A stretch of DNA of 64,000 nucleotides from G958296245 sp965262055 (GCA_965262055.1 CBDHEI010000002.1:1364001-1428000); one strand, 5' to 3'. Counted from the stretch's first letter, positions 1 to 8,604 are shown. Numbers and translations: made by a program. Notes: generated from the letters alone by a model not told the origin.

Positions 1-56
1 CGCAGACACACCACGTCGAGTGCGTGGTCACGCTCTCCAACGGAGGCGGCGCTTGA
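1..56 (+). CDS. C-terminal end of an unidentified protein (partial)
   Basis: An open frame runs in from the left edge and stops at TGA 54-56, giving the last 17 residues (QTHHVECVVTLSNGGGA). The stop overlaps the preferred TTG start of the next gene in a TTGA junction, which is typical of translational coupling, so I infer a real upstream gene in the same operon. Too little is visible to assign a family. Confidence 0.35.
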   Translation, partial: QTHHVECVVTLSNGGGA

Positions 57-781
57 ACCTCTGGCCGACGGTGGAGGTGGCGCGCGGCATACACCAGATA
101 TGGCAGCCATGGGCCAGGGTCACGGTCATCACCGGGGGACCGGAGGTCGTGCTCGTCGACACCGGCTGGAAGGGCGGTATGGGTACCCTGAAGTCCGGCC
201 TGAAGGCGCTCGGCATCGCCCCAACCGACATCGGCCTGATAGTGCTGACCCACTACCACCCAGACCACACCGGCTCGCTGGACAGGGTGGTCGAAGCCAC
301 GGGCGCCAGCGTCGCCGTCCACGGCGAGGAGGCCGCCATCGTCACGGGAGAGGAAGCGCGCCCCAGTCCCTTCAGAAGCCGGCTGCTGGCGGCGGCGTCC
401 AGCCCCGTCGTGGACCGGCTCTACGGACTGCCGGCCCGCGTCGACGTGCACATGGCCGACGGCGACCTGCTGCCAGTCCGGCCTCGCATACGCGCCATCC
501 ACACTCCCGGCCACACCAGCGGAAGCACCTGCCTGCTTGTGGAGGACAGTAAGACCCTGATCGTGGGGGACGCCCTGCAGTACCACTTCGGCAGGCTCCT
601 CCCTCCGGCGAGGATGGTCACACAGGACATGCGCCAAGCCGAGGAGTCGGTACGCAAGCTGTCCGGCTTCGACTTCGACACGATATGCTTCGGACACTTC
701 CGGCCGCTGAGGGGACAGGCTAGGGAGGCAGTAACCCGCCTGACCCGCCGGCTCGACGCGAAGAGGCCGGTCCCGGCTTGA
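53..781 (+). CDS. metallo-beta-lactamase-fold hydrolase
   Basis: A 242-residue protein of the MBL-fold superfamily. The zinc motif HYHPDHTGS (HxHxDH) is near residue 78, followed by IHTPGHTSGS near 160, an Asp in VGDALQ near 180 and a late His in CFGHF near 215, so all usual metal ligands are present. Glyoxalase-II-like or lactonase-like proteins have this layout; the substrate cannot be told. I prefer TTG at 53 because GGAGG lies at 42-46 and the encoded NLWPTVEVARGIHQI is a typical family N-terminus; the frame is also open further upstream (GTG at 20). It lies 19 bases before the acyl-CoA synthetase fusion and is probably co-transcribed. No signal peptide; cytoplasmic. Confidence 0.85.
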   Translation: MNLWPTVEVARGIHQIWQPWARVTVITGGPEVVLVDTGWKGGMGTLKSGLKALGIAPTDIGLIVLTHYHPDHTGSLDRVVEATGASVAVHGEEAAIVTGEEARPSPFRSRLLAAASSPVVDRLYGLPARVDVHMADGDLLPVRPRIRAIHTPGHTSGSTCLLVEDSKTLIVGDALQYHFGRLLPPARMVTQDMRQAEESVRKLSGFDFDTICFGHFRPLRGQAREAVTRLTRRLDAKRPVPA

Positions 782-800
782 GAGAGCAGAGGGTGAAGCC

Positions 801-3299
801 ATGAGCAAGAAGAAGCCGCAGATGGGACCGTTCGGGGACACGCTGGTTGACTTCCTCCAAGTTGCGGCGCAGAGCTACGGGTCGCGGGACGTCCTGCTGT
901 TCAAGCCGGGTTTCAGGTACCACCGATGGTCCTACCGGGACGTCTGGGAAAGCGCCGGGCGCGTCGCGACGCTGCTACAGCAGCGCGGCGTCGGAAAGGG
1001 CGACAGGGTGCTCATCTGGGCCCCCAACAGCCCCCACTGGGTGCTCGCCCTCTTCGGTACCCTCCGCGCCGGCGCCGTGGCCGTGCCCCTCGACCTGAGC
1101 TGCACCGACGACTTCGCCGAGAATGTCGCCGCCCGCACCCGGCCCGCGGCGGCCTTCGTCTCCAGGCTCACGCCCGACTCGCACGAGGCCCTCGGTGTCC
1201 CGGAGGTCTACTTCGAGGATATGGAGCGCCAGACCCACGACCTGCCGCAGCCGCGTCCGGTGGAGCTTGCGGCAGGCGACCTCGCAGAGGTGATGTTCAC
1301 CTCCGGCACCACCGGCAACCCCAAGGGGGTCATGCTGACCCATGGAAACCTGACCGCGAATATCCGGTCCGTCGGTCAGTACTTCCCGGGAGACCCGTCC
1401 GACCGCCTCCTCTCCGTGCTCCCGCTCAGCCACATGTTCGAGCAGATGGGAGGGCTATTCGTGGCGATGCGGTCGGGCGCCAGCATCACATACCCCACCA
1501 GCAGGCAGCCCACCGTGCTCTCCAGGACGATGCGCGAGCGAAAGGTGACCCTCCTGCTGCTCGTCCCCCAGGGGCTGGAGCTCCTCATGGGAGGCATAGA
1601 GAGGGAGGTGCGCAGGCGGGGCAAGGAGGGCCTCTGGAACAGGATGCTCGCGCTGGCGGGACGCCTGCCGTTCGGGGCGAGGCGCAGGCTCTTCAGGTCG
1701 GTGCACAGGCAGTTCGGCGGCCACCTGGACATGATCGTCTGCGGCGGCGCCGCCCTCGACCAGGAGCTGGCCGCCAAGTGGGAGCTGCTCGGGGTCCGCA
1801 TTGCCCAGGGCTACGGCGCCACCGAGGCGTCGCCTGTGATCAGCTTCCACCGCCAGGAGGACCCGCGTTACGACTCCGTGGGCCCGCCGGTGCCTGGCGT
1901 CGAGGTGAGGATCGCGGACGACGGCGAGGTCCTCGTAAAGGGCTCCAACGTGACCGGCGGCTACTGGGAGGCCCCCGAAGCCACGGCGGACGCCTTCGAG
2001 GACGGATGGTACAAGACCGGCGACCAGGGCTTCCTGGACGCTGAGGGCTTCCTGAACCTGAGGGGCCGTAAGAAGGACATGATCGTGCTGCCCGACGGCC
2101 AGAACGTCTTCCCCGAAGACATCGAAGCCGTTCTCCGGAAGCACGAAAGCGTCACGGACGCCGTAGTCGTCGGCCTGCCGGCGGGCTCTGGGGTCGAGGT
2201 CCACGCCGCCCTCATCCTCGCGGACGGCGCCGACCCCGACGAGACCGTCTCGTGGGCCAACACGCGCCTCGCGCCCCACCAGCGCATACGCGGCCACACC
2301 GTATGGCCCGGCGAGGACTTCCCCCGTACACACACCCTCAAGGTCAAGAAGGGGCTCGTGGTCGACGTGCTGAGCGGTTCGGCCTCTGAGCGTCCCGCTG
2401 CCCCCAGGCCCGTCGGCGCCGCCCGCGCCAGGGGGCCGCTGGACATCGTGGCCGAGATCACCGGCTACCCGGTCGAGCGGCTCCGCCCCGATATGAGCCT
2501 CGGCGAAGACTTGAACCTCGACTCGCTGGGCAGGGTGAGCCTGCTATCCGCCATCGACGAGGAGCTCGGCGTATACCTGGACGAGTCCCAGGCGAGCGAC
2601 GAGACAACCGTGGGCGAGATCGAGGAGATGGTCAAGCGCGGCGCCGGTGACCGGGCGCATATCCGCTTCCCCAAATGGGGCATGAGCTGGTGGTGCAGGG
2701 GCCTCCGGGGAGCCATTCAGCGCACCCTGCTGTTCCCGGTGATGCGCCTCGGCTACCGCCTCAGTGTGACGGGACAGGAGCACCTGCTCGCCTCCGACCG
2801 GCCGATGGTCTTCGCGGCCAACCACAACCTCCCCTGGGACAATGGCCTCATCATCAAGGCGATCCCCAACAGGCGCAGGCGCTGGCTCTCCATCGCCGGG
2901 GCGGCGACGCTCTGGCGCAACCCCCTCTGGGCCGTCGTAAACCCCCTGCTCGGCAACGGCTTCCCCTTCTCCCAGGAGGGCTCCGTCAGGGCCAGCCTCG
3001 AGAACGTCGGCGACATCCTCGACCAGGGCTGGACGGTGCTCATATACCCCGAGGGCAAGCTGACCACCGGCGGCCCCATACAGCCCTTCCTCGCCGGCAC
3101 GGGCCTGCTGACCGTGGAGGGCAGGCTGCCCGTCATTCCCATCAGGCTCGTCATCCACCACCCGGGCAGCCCTGTGAAGTTCCCCTTCCTGCGCCGCGGC
3201 GACGTGGAAGTCCGCTTCGGCCCGCCTATCACCTTCCCGCCCGGCACCGCCTACGACGAAGCCACCGCCGCCATCGAGCGCACGGTGAAGTCCCTGTAA
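801..3299 (+). CDS. AMP-dependent acyl-CoA/ACP synthetase - acyl carrier - PlsC acyltransferase fusion
   Basis: An 832-residue three-domain protein. Residues 1-530 are an ANL-superfamily adenylating enzyme: FTSGTTGNPKGVMLTHGN near 163, GYGATEASP near 336, YKTGD near 403 and GRKKDMIVLPDG near 417. Residues 545-620 are an acyl carrier domain with the phosphopantetheine-site serine in LNLDSLG near 573. Residues 640-832 are a PlsC-type acyltransferase with HX4D (NHNLPWD near 674) and YPEG near 750. By family knowledge such a protein could activate a fatty acid, hold it on its own carrier and transfer it to a lysophospholipid or related alcohol, like bacterial Aas but with a built-in ACP. Shine-Dalgarno GAGGG precedes ATG 801. 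Acceptor unknown; likely membrane-associated. Confidence 0.88.
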   Translation: MSKKKPQMGPFGDTLVDFLQVAAQSYGSRDVLLFKPGFRYHRWSYRDVWESAGRVATLLQQRGVGKGDRVLIWAPNSPHWVLALFGTLRAGAVAVPLDLSCTDDFAENVAARTRPAAAFVSRLTPDSHEALGVPEVYFEDMERQTHDLPQPRPVELAAGDLAEVMFTSGTTGNPKGVMLTHGNLTANIRSVGQYFPGDPSDRLLSVLPLSHMFEQMGGLFVAMRSGASITYPTSRQPTVLSRTMRERKVTLLLLVPQGLELLMGGIEREVRRRGKEGLWNRMLALAGRLPFGARRRLFRSVHRQFGGHLDMIVCGGAALDQELAAKWELLGVRIAQGYGATEASPVISFHRQEDPRYDSVGPPVPGVEVRIADDGEVLVKGSNVTGGYWEAPEATADAFEDGWYKTGDQGFLDAEGFLNLRGRKKDMIVLPDGQNVFPEDIEAVLRKHESVTDAVVVGLPAGSGVEVHAALILADGADPDETVSWANTRLAPHQRIRGHTVWPGEDFPRTHTLKVKKGLVVDVLSGSASERPAAPRPVGAARARGPLDIVAEITGYPVERLRPDMSLGEDLNLDSLGRVSLLSAIDEELGVYLDESQASDETTVGEIEEMVKRGAGDRAHIRFPKWGMSWWCRGLRGAIQRTLLFPVMRLGYRLSVTGQEHLLASDRPMVFAANHNLPWDNGLIIKAIPNRRRRWLSIAGAATLWRNPLWAVVNPLLGNGFPFSQEGSVRASLENVGDILDQGWTVLIYPEGKLTTGGPIQPFLAGTGLLTVEGRLPVIPIRLVIHHPGSPVKFPFLRRGDVEVRFGPPITFPPGTAYDEATAAIERTVKSL

Positions 3300-3368
3300 A
3301 CCCCGGCAGTACCTGTAATTAGGATATCAGCCCGCCATGAGCGGAGACGTCAGGCGTGACGCTCACGG

Positions 3369-3540
3369 CTACATGTGCCCTGGTTCCTGTCCCTTCGCCA
3401 TACGGGTAACCGACGCGGGCTCGGTAAAGATGTACCTCGGATCGTTGGCGTCGTCACCCAGCTTGCGGCGAAGGTTCTTTACATGGCCTACGCGACCATG
3501 ACCGTCGACGGTATCACCTATGCTTCGAGACTTGACGGTC
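3369..3540 (-). pseudogene. remnant of an OmpR/PhoB-type response regulator DNA-binding domain
   Basis: Read on the minus strand, this otherwise empty stretch encodes HVKNLRRKLGDDANDPRYIF followed by TEPASVTRM, and stops at TAG (3371-3369). This is the recognition-helix and wing segment of an OmpR-family winged helix, where HVxxLRxKLGDDxxxPxYIxTxxGxGYRx is expected. The glycine-tyrosine turn is altered and the upstream part is unrecognisable, with no receiver domain. I read it as the decayed 3' end of a response-regulator gene. It occupies most of the 289-base gap between the acyltransferase fusion and the next gene. Confidence 0.7.
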
Positions 3541-3588
3541 GGCGAGCGGATGTGAATTGCACAGGATCATAGAAAGGAACCGGGTCTG

Positions 3589-4488
3589 ATGGTCGATACT
3601 GACACAAAAGTTGACAATCTTCTGAACTCCATCGTCGGTTGTGCATTCGTGGTCGCGCTCGACGAAACGGGCCTCACGCCAGAAGACGTAGCAGACCCGA
3701 AGACTGGCCTACGCATGGCCGCAACGTGCGTCGACTTCGTGTTTAGGCACCGCTCAGACTATGATCTGGTCGCGCCTGGGGTGCAGACTCTCGCAAGGGG
3801 GAAAGTGGCCCAGGCGCGCGCGTTGATCGAGCACACCGATACCGCATGGTGGTTCGATGGCGTAGACCTGCGCGCGCAGGCCTGGCTCTCCATACATGGG
3901 ACCCTGGACAAGTTCATCTATGGCACACCGCCGGACACGATGGCGTGGCGTCGACCGGAAAACCCATCGAGGCCTTGGGAGCGTTACGCACAGAAGCCGC
4001 TTGGCAACCAGATCACATCGACCCTGTACGGCCCTTACCTAACATCCGAGCTTGTAGCCTATGATAAACGGGCGGGGGACTACTATTGCCAGTTCCCGCT
4101 GGCGTGGTGGTCCATGTGCTTCCTTGAGGACGTGCGGGTGTTCGAGATTCATGGCCCATCGGACTGGCATGACCTATGCGTCAGGTATCCCGCAAGAGGT
4201 ACTGAGGACGACCGTCTGGTGCCGAATTGGGGAGCTGTGTCGGAAGAGTGGGACGGCGTTCACCTGAGCTTTGGCGGGTTGCTTACTGCGGAGCAGAACC
4301 GCTACGAGTCACCCGCTGGATGGACGATGCTGGATGCATGGCACGCTGAGCAGACCTTCTGGCTGCGCGCGCTGAAGACTGAAACGAAGCGTCAACCAGA
4401 CTTCGACAGAGGGCTGGGGCCTCCCACAATCCAGGGATTGCGTTTTCCTGGCTTTGGCGAGGAACGTGAGACACTACTACGCAGTTGA
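3589..4488 (+). CDS. hypothetical protein, 299 residues, Trp/Tyr rich
   Basis: I do not recognise this protein. It has no signal peptide, no convincing membrane segment and no known metal or nucleotide motif. It is rich in aromatic residues, with AWWFDGVD near residue 86, LAWWSMCFLEDVRVFEIHG near 168 and DAWHAEQTFWLRALK near 248. The start ATG 3589 has GAAAGGA about 10 bases upstream. Codon use is less GC-biased at third positions than in neighbouring housekeeping genes, which suggests transfer. It sits between a response-regulator remnant and two tandem lipoproteins, all in one accessory block. Function unknown. Confidence 0.6.
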   Translation: MVDTDTKVDNLLNSIVGCAFVVALDETGLTPEDVADPKTGLRMAATCVDFVFRHRSDYDLVAPGVQTLARGKVAQARALIEHTDTAWWFDGVDLRAQAWLSIHGTLDKFIYGTPPDTMAWRRPENPSRPWERYAQKPLGNQITSTLYGPYLTSELVAYDKRAGDYYCQFPLAWWSMCFLEDVRVFEIHGPSDWHDLCVRYPARGTEDDRLVPNWGAVSEEWDGVHLSFGGLLTAEQNRYESPAGWTMLDAWHAEQTFWLRALKTETKRQPDFDRGLGPPTIQGLRFPGFGEERETLLRS

Positions 4489-4705
4489 CATGGGCGGCCA
4501 CATGGATCCTGGTCAAACCGGCCACTGCGGGTGAGGACTTGTCGGAGCCCGGGGACAGTGAGGAACCGTGGTTCCGAGGTAATAGGGCTTACGGTATAGT
4601 GAGGAGCCAAGCCCCCGGCGATGGTAAAGACGCGGTATACATGGCCATCAACTACATTTCAGACCTTGACCTGTCTGTGCTCACAGAATAGTCGGAGGAC
4701 GTTAC
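4489..4705. other. intergenic region with palindrome and weak promoter-like site
   Basis: No convincing gene. A short palindrome GGAACC-GT-GGTTCC lies at 4562-4575 and a TATAGT hexamer at 4595-4600 with a poor -35 (TTCCGA, 4572-4577, 17-base spacer). Together they could be the promoter and an operator for the lipoprotein gene starting at 4706. A 68-codon open frame (TTG 4485 to 4691) overlaps the end of the preceding gene but has no ribosome binding site or recognisable content. Confidence 0.3.
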
Positions 4706-5953
4706 ATGAGAGGCTCTGCTTCAATCTCCTCAGGCTCCCTTGGGATCGTAACCGAGAGCCGGATGGCCGGTGTGCAGACCCTTCTTGTCAGCGTATTATT
4801 CGCCTTGGCTGCCGCCGGTTGCGGCGGCGGCCAAGGCCGTGAGGCGCCCGTCGTCGTTGCCTTCCCTCAGCACGACGAACAGATACTACCGGACCGTGGG
4901 AGGGAATTCTTCGCCGGAAAACTCGTCCTCAAGGAAGGATGTCTACGCGCGGAGGCACCCCCTAGAAGCGGCCAAGATAACAGATCGCCACTGATCGTCT
5001 GGCCGCGTTCGTTCACGCTCAACACCGAAGACGGCTCCGTTCGGGTCGTCGACGCAACCGGCCAGATTGCCGCTCGTGTCGGAGACCATGTTCGATTCGG
5101 CGGCTACCCCAGCGGTCCTCAGAGCGTCCGGCTCCGTGAGCTGGAGCAGGAGTTGCCCACGGATTGCCCAGGCCCCTACCTGTGGGCCGGTGAGGTTACG
5201 GCCATCAGTCTCGGCGGCCCCACCACGCTCACTTTGGAGCTCCCAGACTCAGAGCTCCACTTTCTGCGGCAAGAGACTATCCTTGGCGGACAAGCGTCCC
5301 TAACCGCACTAGCTATTGGGGAACTGGTCCTGGACGGCCAGTGCCTTCGGCTGAAAGGCGACACCGGCCACGGCACCTCCATCATATGGCCCCCCGGGTT
5401 CACGCCCCACTACCACCGTGGGCTGGTCCATGTCCGCAATGGAGCGGGCCGAATAATCGCTCAGGTCGGGGATGAACTGGCCGGTGGCGGCGGCCACTCC
5501 GCCAGGGGCGACGAAAAGTGTCCAGGGCCCTCCATTGGTATCAATGACATCAAGGTCTTGCCTGACGTTGAGGTCTACTTCCCTAAGCAAGACGGATCGC
5601 TGCCGATAGATCAGGAGATGGAGAGCTTCGTTGGAAGGCTGGTCCTGGACAGGAAGTGTCTGAATGTCGATTCCGTTCGCGATCGCAACCGCGTTGTATT
5701 CCCGGTACCGCCGTTGCTCATCTGGCCGGATACGTTCACGCTCAGTACGGAAGATGAAGTCGTCGGGATAGTCGACGCAGCTGGCCGCACTGTTGCACGC
5801 GTCGGAGATGACGTTCAATTCAGCGCCGCTGCCGTATCTTATGGACAGGCCATGGAGCGGAGTGGGCTACGGGAGATATCACCGGCTTGCTCCGGTCCCT
5901 TATGCGTGGTCGCAGACGACTTTACCGCTGTGCCGGATTCCGAGTCGCCTTGA
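4706..5953 (+). CDS. predicted lipoprotein with three repeated modules (copy 1)
   Basis: A 415-residue exported protein of no known family. A hydrophobic segment (residues 22-38) ends in LAAAGC, a plausible lipobox. ATG 4706 has GGAGGA just upstream; an inner ATG at 4763 would give a more conventional signal peptide. The mature part holds three diverged copies of one module, near residues 66-135, 195-265 and 305-380. Each has a GKLVL..GCLR-like strand, an (I/L)IWP..FT strand and a GRI.ARVGD.V ending, with one conserved Cys in the first strand. This suggests repeated beta-rich domains, probably disulfide-linked. The next gene is a paralogue. Function unknown; anchored outside the cytoplasmic membrane by inference. 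Confidence 0.7.
   Translation: MRGSASISSGSLGIVTESRMAGVQTLLVSVLFALAAAGCGGGQGREAPVVVAFPQHDEQILPDRGREFFAGKLVLKEGCLRAEAPPRSGQDNRSPLIVWPRSFTLNTEDGSVRVVDATGQIAARVGDHVRFGGYPSGPQSVRLRELEQELPTDCPGPYLWAGEVTAISLGGPTTLTLELPDSELHFLRQETILGGQASLTALAIGELVLDGQCLRLKGDTGHGTSIIWPPGFTPHYHRGLVHVRNGAGRIIAQVGDELAGGGGHSARGDEKCPGPSIGINDIKVLPDVEVYFPKQDGSLPIDQEMESFVGRLVLDRKCLNVDSVRDRNRVVFPVPPLLIWPDTFTLSTEDEVVGIVDAAGRTVARVGDDVQFSAAAVSYGQAMERSGLREISPACSGPLCVVADDFTAVPDSESP
5555..5953 (+). repeat. near-identical 3' segment shared with the downstream paralogue (copy 1)
   Basis: From GTCTTGCCTGACG to the stop codon, 399 bases match the end of the next gene (6796-7194) almost base for base, while the 5' two-thirds of the two genes are clearly diverged. 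This points to recent gene conversion or unequal exchange. Confidence 0.85.
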
Positions 5954-6015
5954 GCAGCGATTTCACAACCTGTCTGGGCTCATAGCACTGGAGCAGCTAC
6001 TTCGGGGGTTGTCTC

Positions 6016-7194
6016 ATGGCCATAGTGATCATCCCTCTCATCGGTCTGGCACTTGTCTTGGCCGCCGCAGCTTGCGGCGGCCAAGGCCGTGTGGACTTCT
6101 TCCCTCAGCATGACGCTTCGTTTATACCGGACCGAGGGAGGGAGTCATTTGTTGGGAAACTGGTTCTTAAGAACGGGTGTCTACGCGCGGAGGCGCCCCC
6201 TAGAAGCGGCCACGATAACAGATCGAGACTGATCATCTGGCCGCGTTCGTTCACGCTCAACACCGAAGACGGGTACGTCCGTGTGGTCGATGCAACTGGC
6301 CGTATTGCCGCGCGTGTTGGAGACCATGTCCGATTCGGCGGGAGCTTTTCCAGTCCTCAGAGCGCCCGCCTCCGGGAGCTGGAGAGGGAGCTGCCCAGGG
6401 GTTGCACGGGTCCTTTCATGTCTGTGGGAGAGGTTACCGCCATAATTCCCAATGAGCCAACCACCCTCACCCTACAGCTCCCGGACCGGGAGCTCGTCTT
6501 CCCCCGGCAGATGACCTATCTTGGATCACCCACAGGCATGACCGCGCTAGCTGTAGGCGAGCTAATTTTGGACGGTGAGTGCCTTCGCCTGAAGACCGAA
6601 TACAGCGACAGGACCCACTACGTCGGATGGCCGCCCGGGTTCACTCCTCACGTCCACCGTGGAGTGGTCCACGTCCGCAATGGGGCAGGCCGGATAATCG
6701 CTCAGGTTGGGGATGAGCTGGCCGGTGGCGGAGGGTTCGGCAGTCGTGGTGGCGGGGACTGTCCAGGGCCCGTGTGGGGGGCCAACAGCATTAAAGTCTT
6801 GCCTGACGTTGAGGTCTACTTCCCCAAGCAAGACGGATCGCTGGCGATAGATCAGGAGATGGAGAGCTTCGTTGGAAGGCTGGTCCTGGACAGGAAGTGT
6901 CTGAATGTCGATTCCGTTCGCGTTCGCGACCGCGTTGTATTCCCAGTACCGCCGTTGCTCATCTGGCCGGATACGTTCACGCTCAGTACAGAAGATGAGG
7001 TCGTCGGGATAGTCGACGCAGCTGGCCGCACTGTTGCACGCGTCGGAGATGACGTTCAATTCAGCGCCGCTGACGTCTCTTACGCACAGGCCATGGAGCG
7101 GAGTGGGCTACGGGAGATATCACCGGCTTGCTCCGGTCCCTATTGGGTGGTCGCAGACGACTTCACCGCTGTGCCGGATTCCGAGTCGCCTTGA
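6016..7194 (+). CDS. predicted lipoprotein with three repeated modules (copy 2)
   Basis: A 392-residue paralogue of the preceding gene, 62 bases downstream. The signal peptide runs from ATG 6016 to LAAAAC, a lipobox-like site followed by GG. The same three modules are present: GKLVLKNGCLRAEAPP with LIIWPRSFTLNTEDG, then GELILDGECLRLK with VGWPPGFTP, then GRLVLDRKCLNVDSV with LLIWPDTFTLSTEDE. Each ends in GRI/T.ARVGD or IAQVGDEL. The third module and C-terminus (ending VPDSESP) are nearly identical to copy 1, whereas modules 1 and 2 differ at many positions. The pair is a tandem duplication. No enzyme motif is visible; a binding or structural envelope role is only a guess. Confidence 0.7.
   Translation: MAIVIIPLIGLALVLAAAACGGQGRVDFFPQHDASFIPDRGRESFVGKLVLKNGCLRAEAPPRSGHDNRSRLIIWPRSFTLNTEDGYVRVVDATGRIAARVGDHVRFGGSFSSPQSARLRELERELPRGCTGPFMSVGEVTAIIPNEPTTLTLQLPDRELVFPRQMTYLGSPTGMTALAVGELILDGECLRLKTEYSDRTHYVGWPPGFTPHVHRGVVHVRNGAGRIIAQVGDELAGGGGFGSRGGGDCPGPVWGANSIKVLPDVEVYFPKQDGSLAIDQEMESFVGRLVLDRKCLNVDSVRVRDRVVFPVPPLLIWPDTFTLSTEDEVVGIVDAAGRTVARVGDDVQFSAADVSYAQAMERSGLREISPACSGPYWVVADDFTAVPDSESP
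6796..7194 (+). repeat. near-identical 3' segment shared with the upstream paralogue (copy 2)
   Basis: Partner of 5555-5953, same length (399 bases) and same stop position, with only scattered substitutions and no indels seen. Confidence 0.85.
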
Positions 7195-7230
7195 GCATGG
7201 CCTAGTCGCCGCTGCAGCCACCTCCGTCGG

Positions 7231-8352
7231 TCAGCACCAGCCCCGCTCCTCGATCACCTGCGGCTCGCGTGCGCTCTCGTAGTCGGTCAGCACCTCCGCC
7301 CCGTCGTCGGTTACCACGACGAGGTCCTCTATGTGGTAGCCCGCAACATCCTCGTCGTAGTGGGCCGGCTCAATGCACAGCACCATCCCGGGCGCCAGCA
7401 GCTCGTCCGCGGCCGGATTGAGCATGGGGTGCTCGTGGAGGCCCAAGCCAATCCCGTGGCCGATATGCGCCATCCAGAAGGGGAGCCCGGCTTTTTCGAA
7501 CGCCGACCTGCAGATCGAATGCAGGTCGGCCGCTCGCAGCCCCGGCCGGATTGCCTCGATCGTCTCGACGTGGACCTGGTACAGTCTGTCGTACAGGTCG
7601 CGCTCGCGCGGCTCCGGCCTTCCGACGAAGGCCGTCCTGGCCACGTCCGACCAGTAGCCCGTGAAGCTGCCCCCCACGTCCGTGTGCAGCGTGTGCCCCG
7701 CTTCCAGGCGCGTCCCGCCGGGGCGGGCGTGCCACTCGAACGACCGCGTCCCCGTGCCCAGGAACATGAAGTTCAGCACGTCGGCCCCAGCCTCGGTCAC
7801 CCCGGCGGCTATGTCGTCCGCGACACTCTTCTCCAGGTCGCCGACCGTCGCCCTCTCGAAGGCGCCGCGAATCGCCCGGTCGGTCGTCCGCCCGGCCTCG
7901 GCAAGCGCCTCGATCTCCCCCGGCGTCTTGATCATCCTCGCTTGGTCCATCAGACCCCCGCAGTCGACCAGCGTGGCGCCCGGCAGCCGTTCCTGCAGCC
8001 GGTCCATGAACGCTGCCGCGAGCGAGTGTCTCTCCACGCCGAGCCGGCCCTTGGCAAGGCCCTTTTCGACCACCGCGTCGGCCAGCATGTCGACCGGCGA
8101 GGTGACGAACTCCTTGTAGGTGCGCATGTCCTTGATCCGGCAGTCGTCCCTGTTGGCGGCGTCCTCGCCCTTGCACAGCACGATTGCAGGGTCTCCCTGC
8201 CCCGGCCACAGCAGCAGCACCAGCCGGTCGGGGATCAGGCGCTGTGTGACTATCCGGGCGCCCGAAAGGTACGATACGTTCTCCAGCGAGCTGGCGACCA
8301 CGCCGTCTAACCCAGACTCCGCGAGAATGTCCTCGAAGCGTTCGGTGTCCAT
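7231..8352 (-). CDS. M24-family metallopeptidase (Xaa-Pro aminopeptidase-like)
   Basis: A 373-residue cytoplasmic protein with the creatinase-type N-terminal domain (residues 1-130, with YLSGARI near 29) and a pita-bread M24 catalytic domain. The five metal ligands are visible: Asp in HTDVGGSF near 223, Asp in YWSDVART near 233, His in HIGHGIGLGLHEHP near 297, Glu in CIEPAHY near 325 and Glu in HIEDLVVV near 341. The family removes N-terminal residues next to proline, or acts on creatine-like small molecules; which applies here cannot be told. It runs convergently to the lipoprotein genes and stands alone. Start ATG 8352 has GGGGAG upstream. Confidence 0.88.
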   Translation of the reverse strand: MDTERFEDILAESGLDGVVASSLENVSYLSGARIVTQRLIPDRLVLLLWPGQGDPAIVLCKGEDAANRDDCRIKDMRTYKEFVTSPVDMLADAVVEKGLAKGRLGVERHSLAAAFMDRLQERLPGATLVDCGGLMDQARMIKTPGEIEALAEAGRTTDRAIRGAFERATVGDLEKSVADDIAAGVTEAGADVLNFMFLGTGTRSFEWHARPGGTRLEAGHTLHTDVGGSFTGYWSDVARTAFVGRPEPRERDLYDRLYQVHVETIEAIRPGLRAADLHSICRSAFEKAGLPFWMAHIGHGIGLGLHEHPMLNPAADELLAPGMVLCIEPAHYDEDVAGYHIEDLVVVTDDGAEVLTDYESAREPQVIEERGWC

Positions 8353-8545
8353 GCGGCGTCGCTCCCCGGAAGATACAGCGCAGCCTACCAGAAACAGCCA
8401 AGAGGGTGCCGCCGGCCAGGTAATGGAAACTGTTCAGACTCCATGAGGTCCGAAGGGGGGCCAGAGGGCGGGCGGGTGGGGATCAAGAATATGCTAATGA
8501 AGAAGGCATCACCAAGTCTGAACGGTTACCGGTAATGCGCATAGT

Positions 8546-8584
8546 ATGACCATGGTTGTGACCACTGCTATAATAGTGGTCACA
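8546..8584 (+). promoter_or_regulatory. promoter with overlapping palindromic operator for the toxin-antitoxin operon
   Basis: A perfect TATAAT (8569-8574) lies 17 bases after ATGACC (8546-8551, 4 of 6 to TTGACA). The -10 box fills the loop of a perfect 10-base inverted repeat, TGTGACCACT (8557-8566) and AGTGGTCACA (8575-8584). An antitoxin dimer bound here would cover the -10 element, which fits the autorepression known for Phd/YefM antitoxins. The first gene begins 20 bases downstream with AAAGGAG before ATG 8605. Confidence 0.8.
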
Positions 8585-8604
8585 TCATCGGAAAGGAGTG
8601 TGCG

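Noticed and set aside
7333..8310. 325-codon frame antisense to the M24 peptidase
   Set aside because: The minus-strand peptidase has all five metal ligands; the plus-strand frame is an Arg/Val/Gln-rich shadow.
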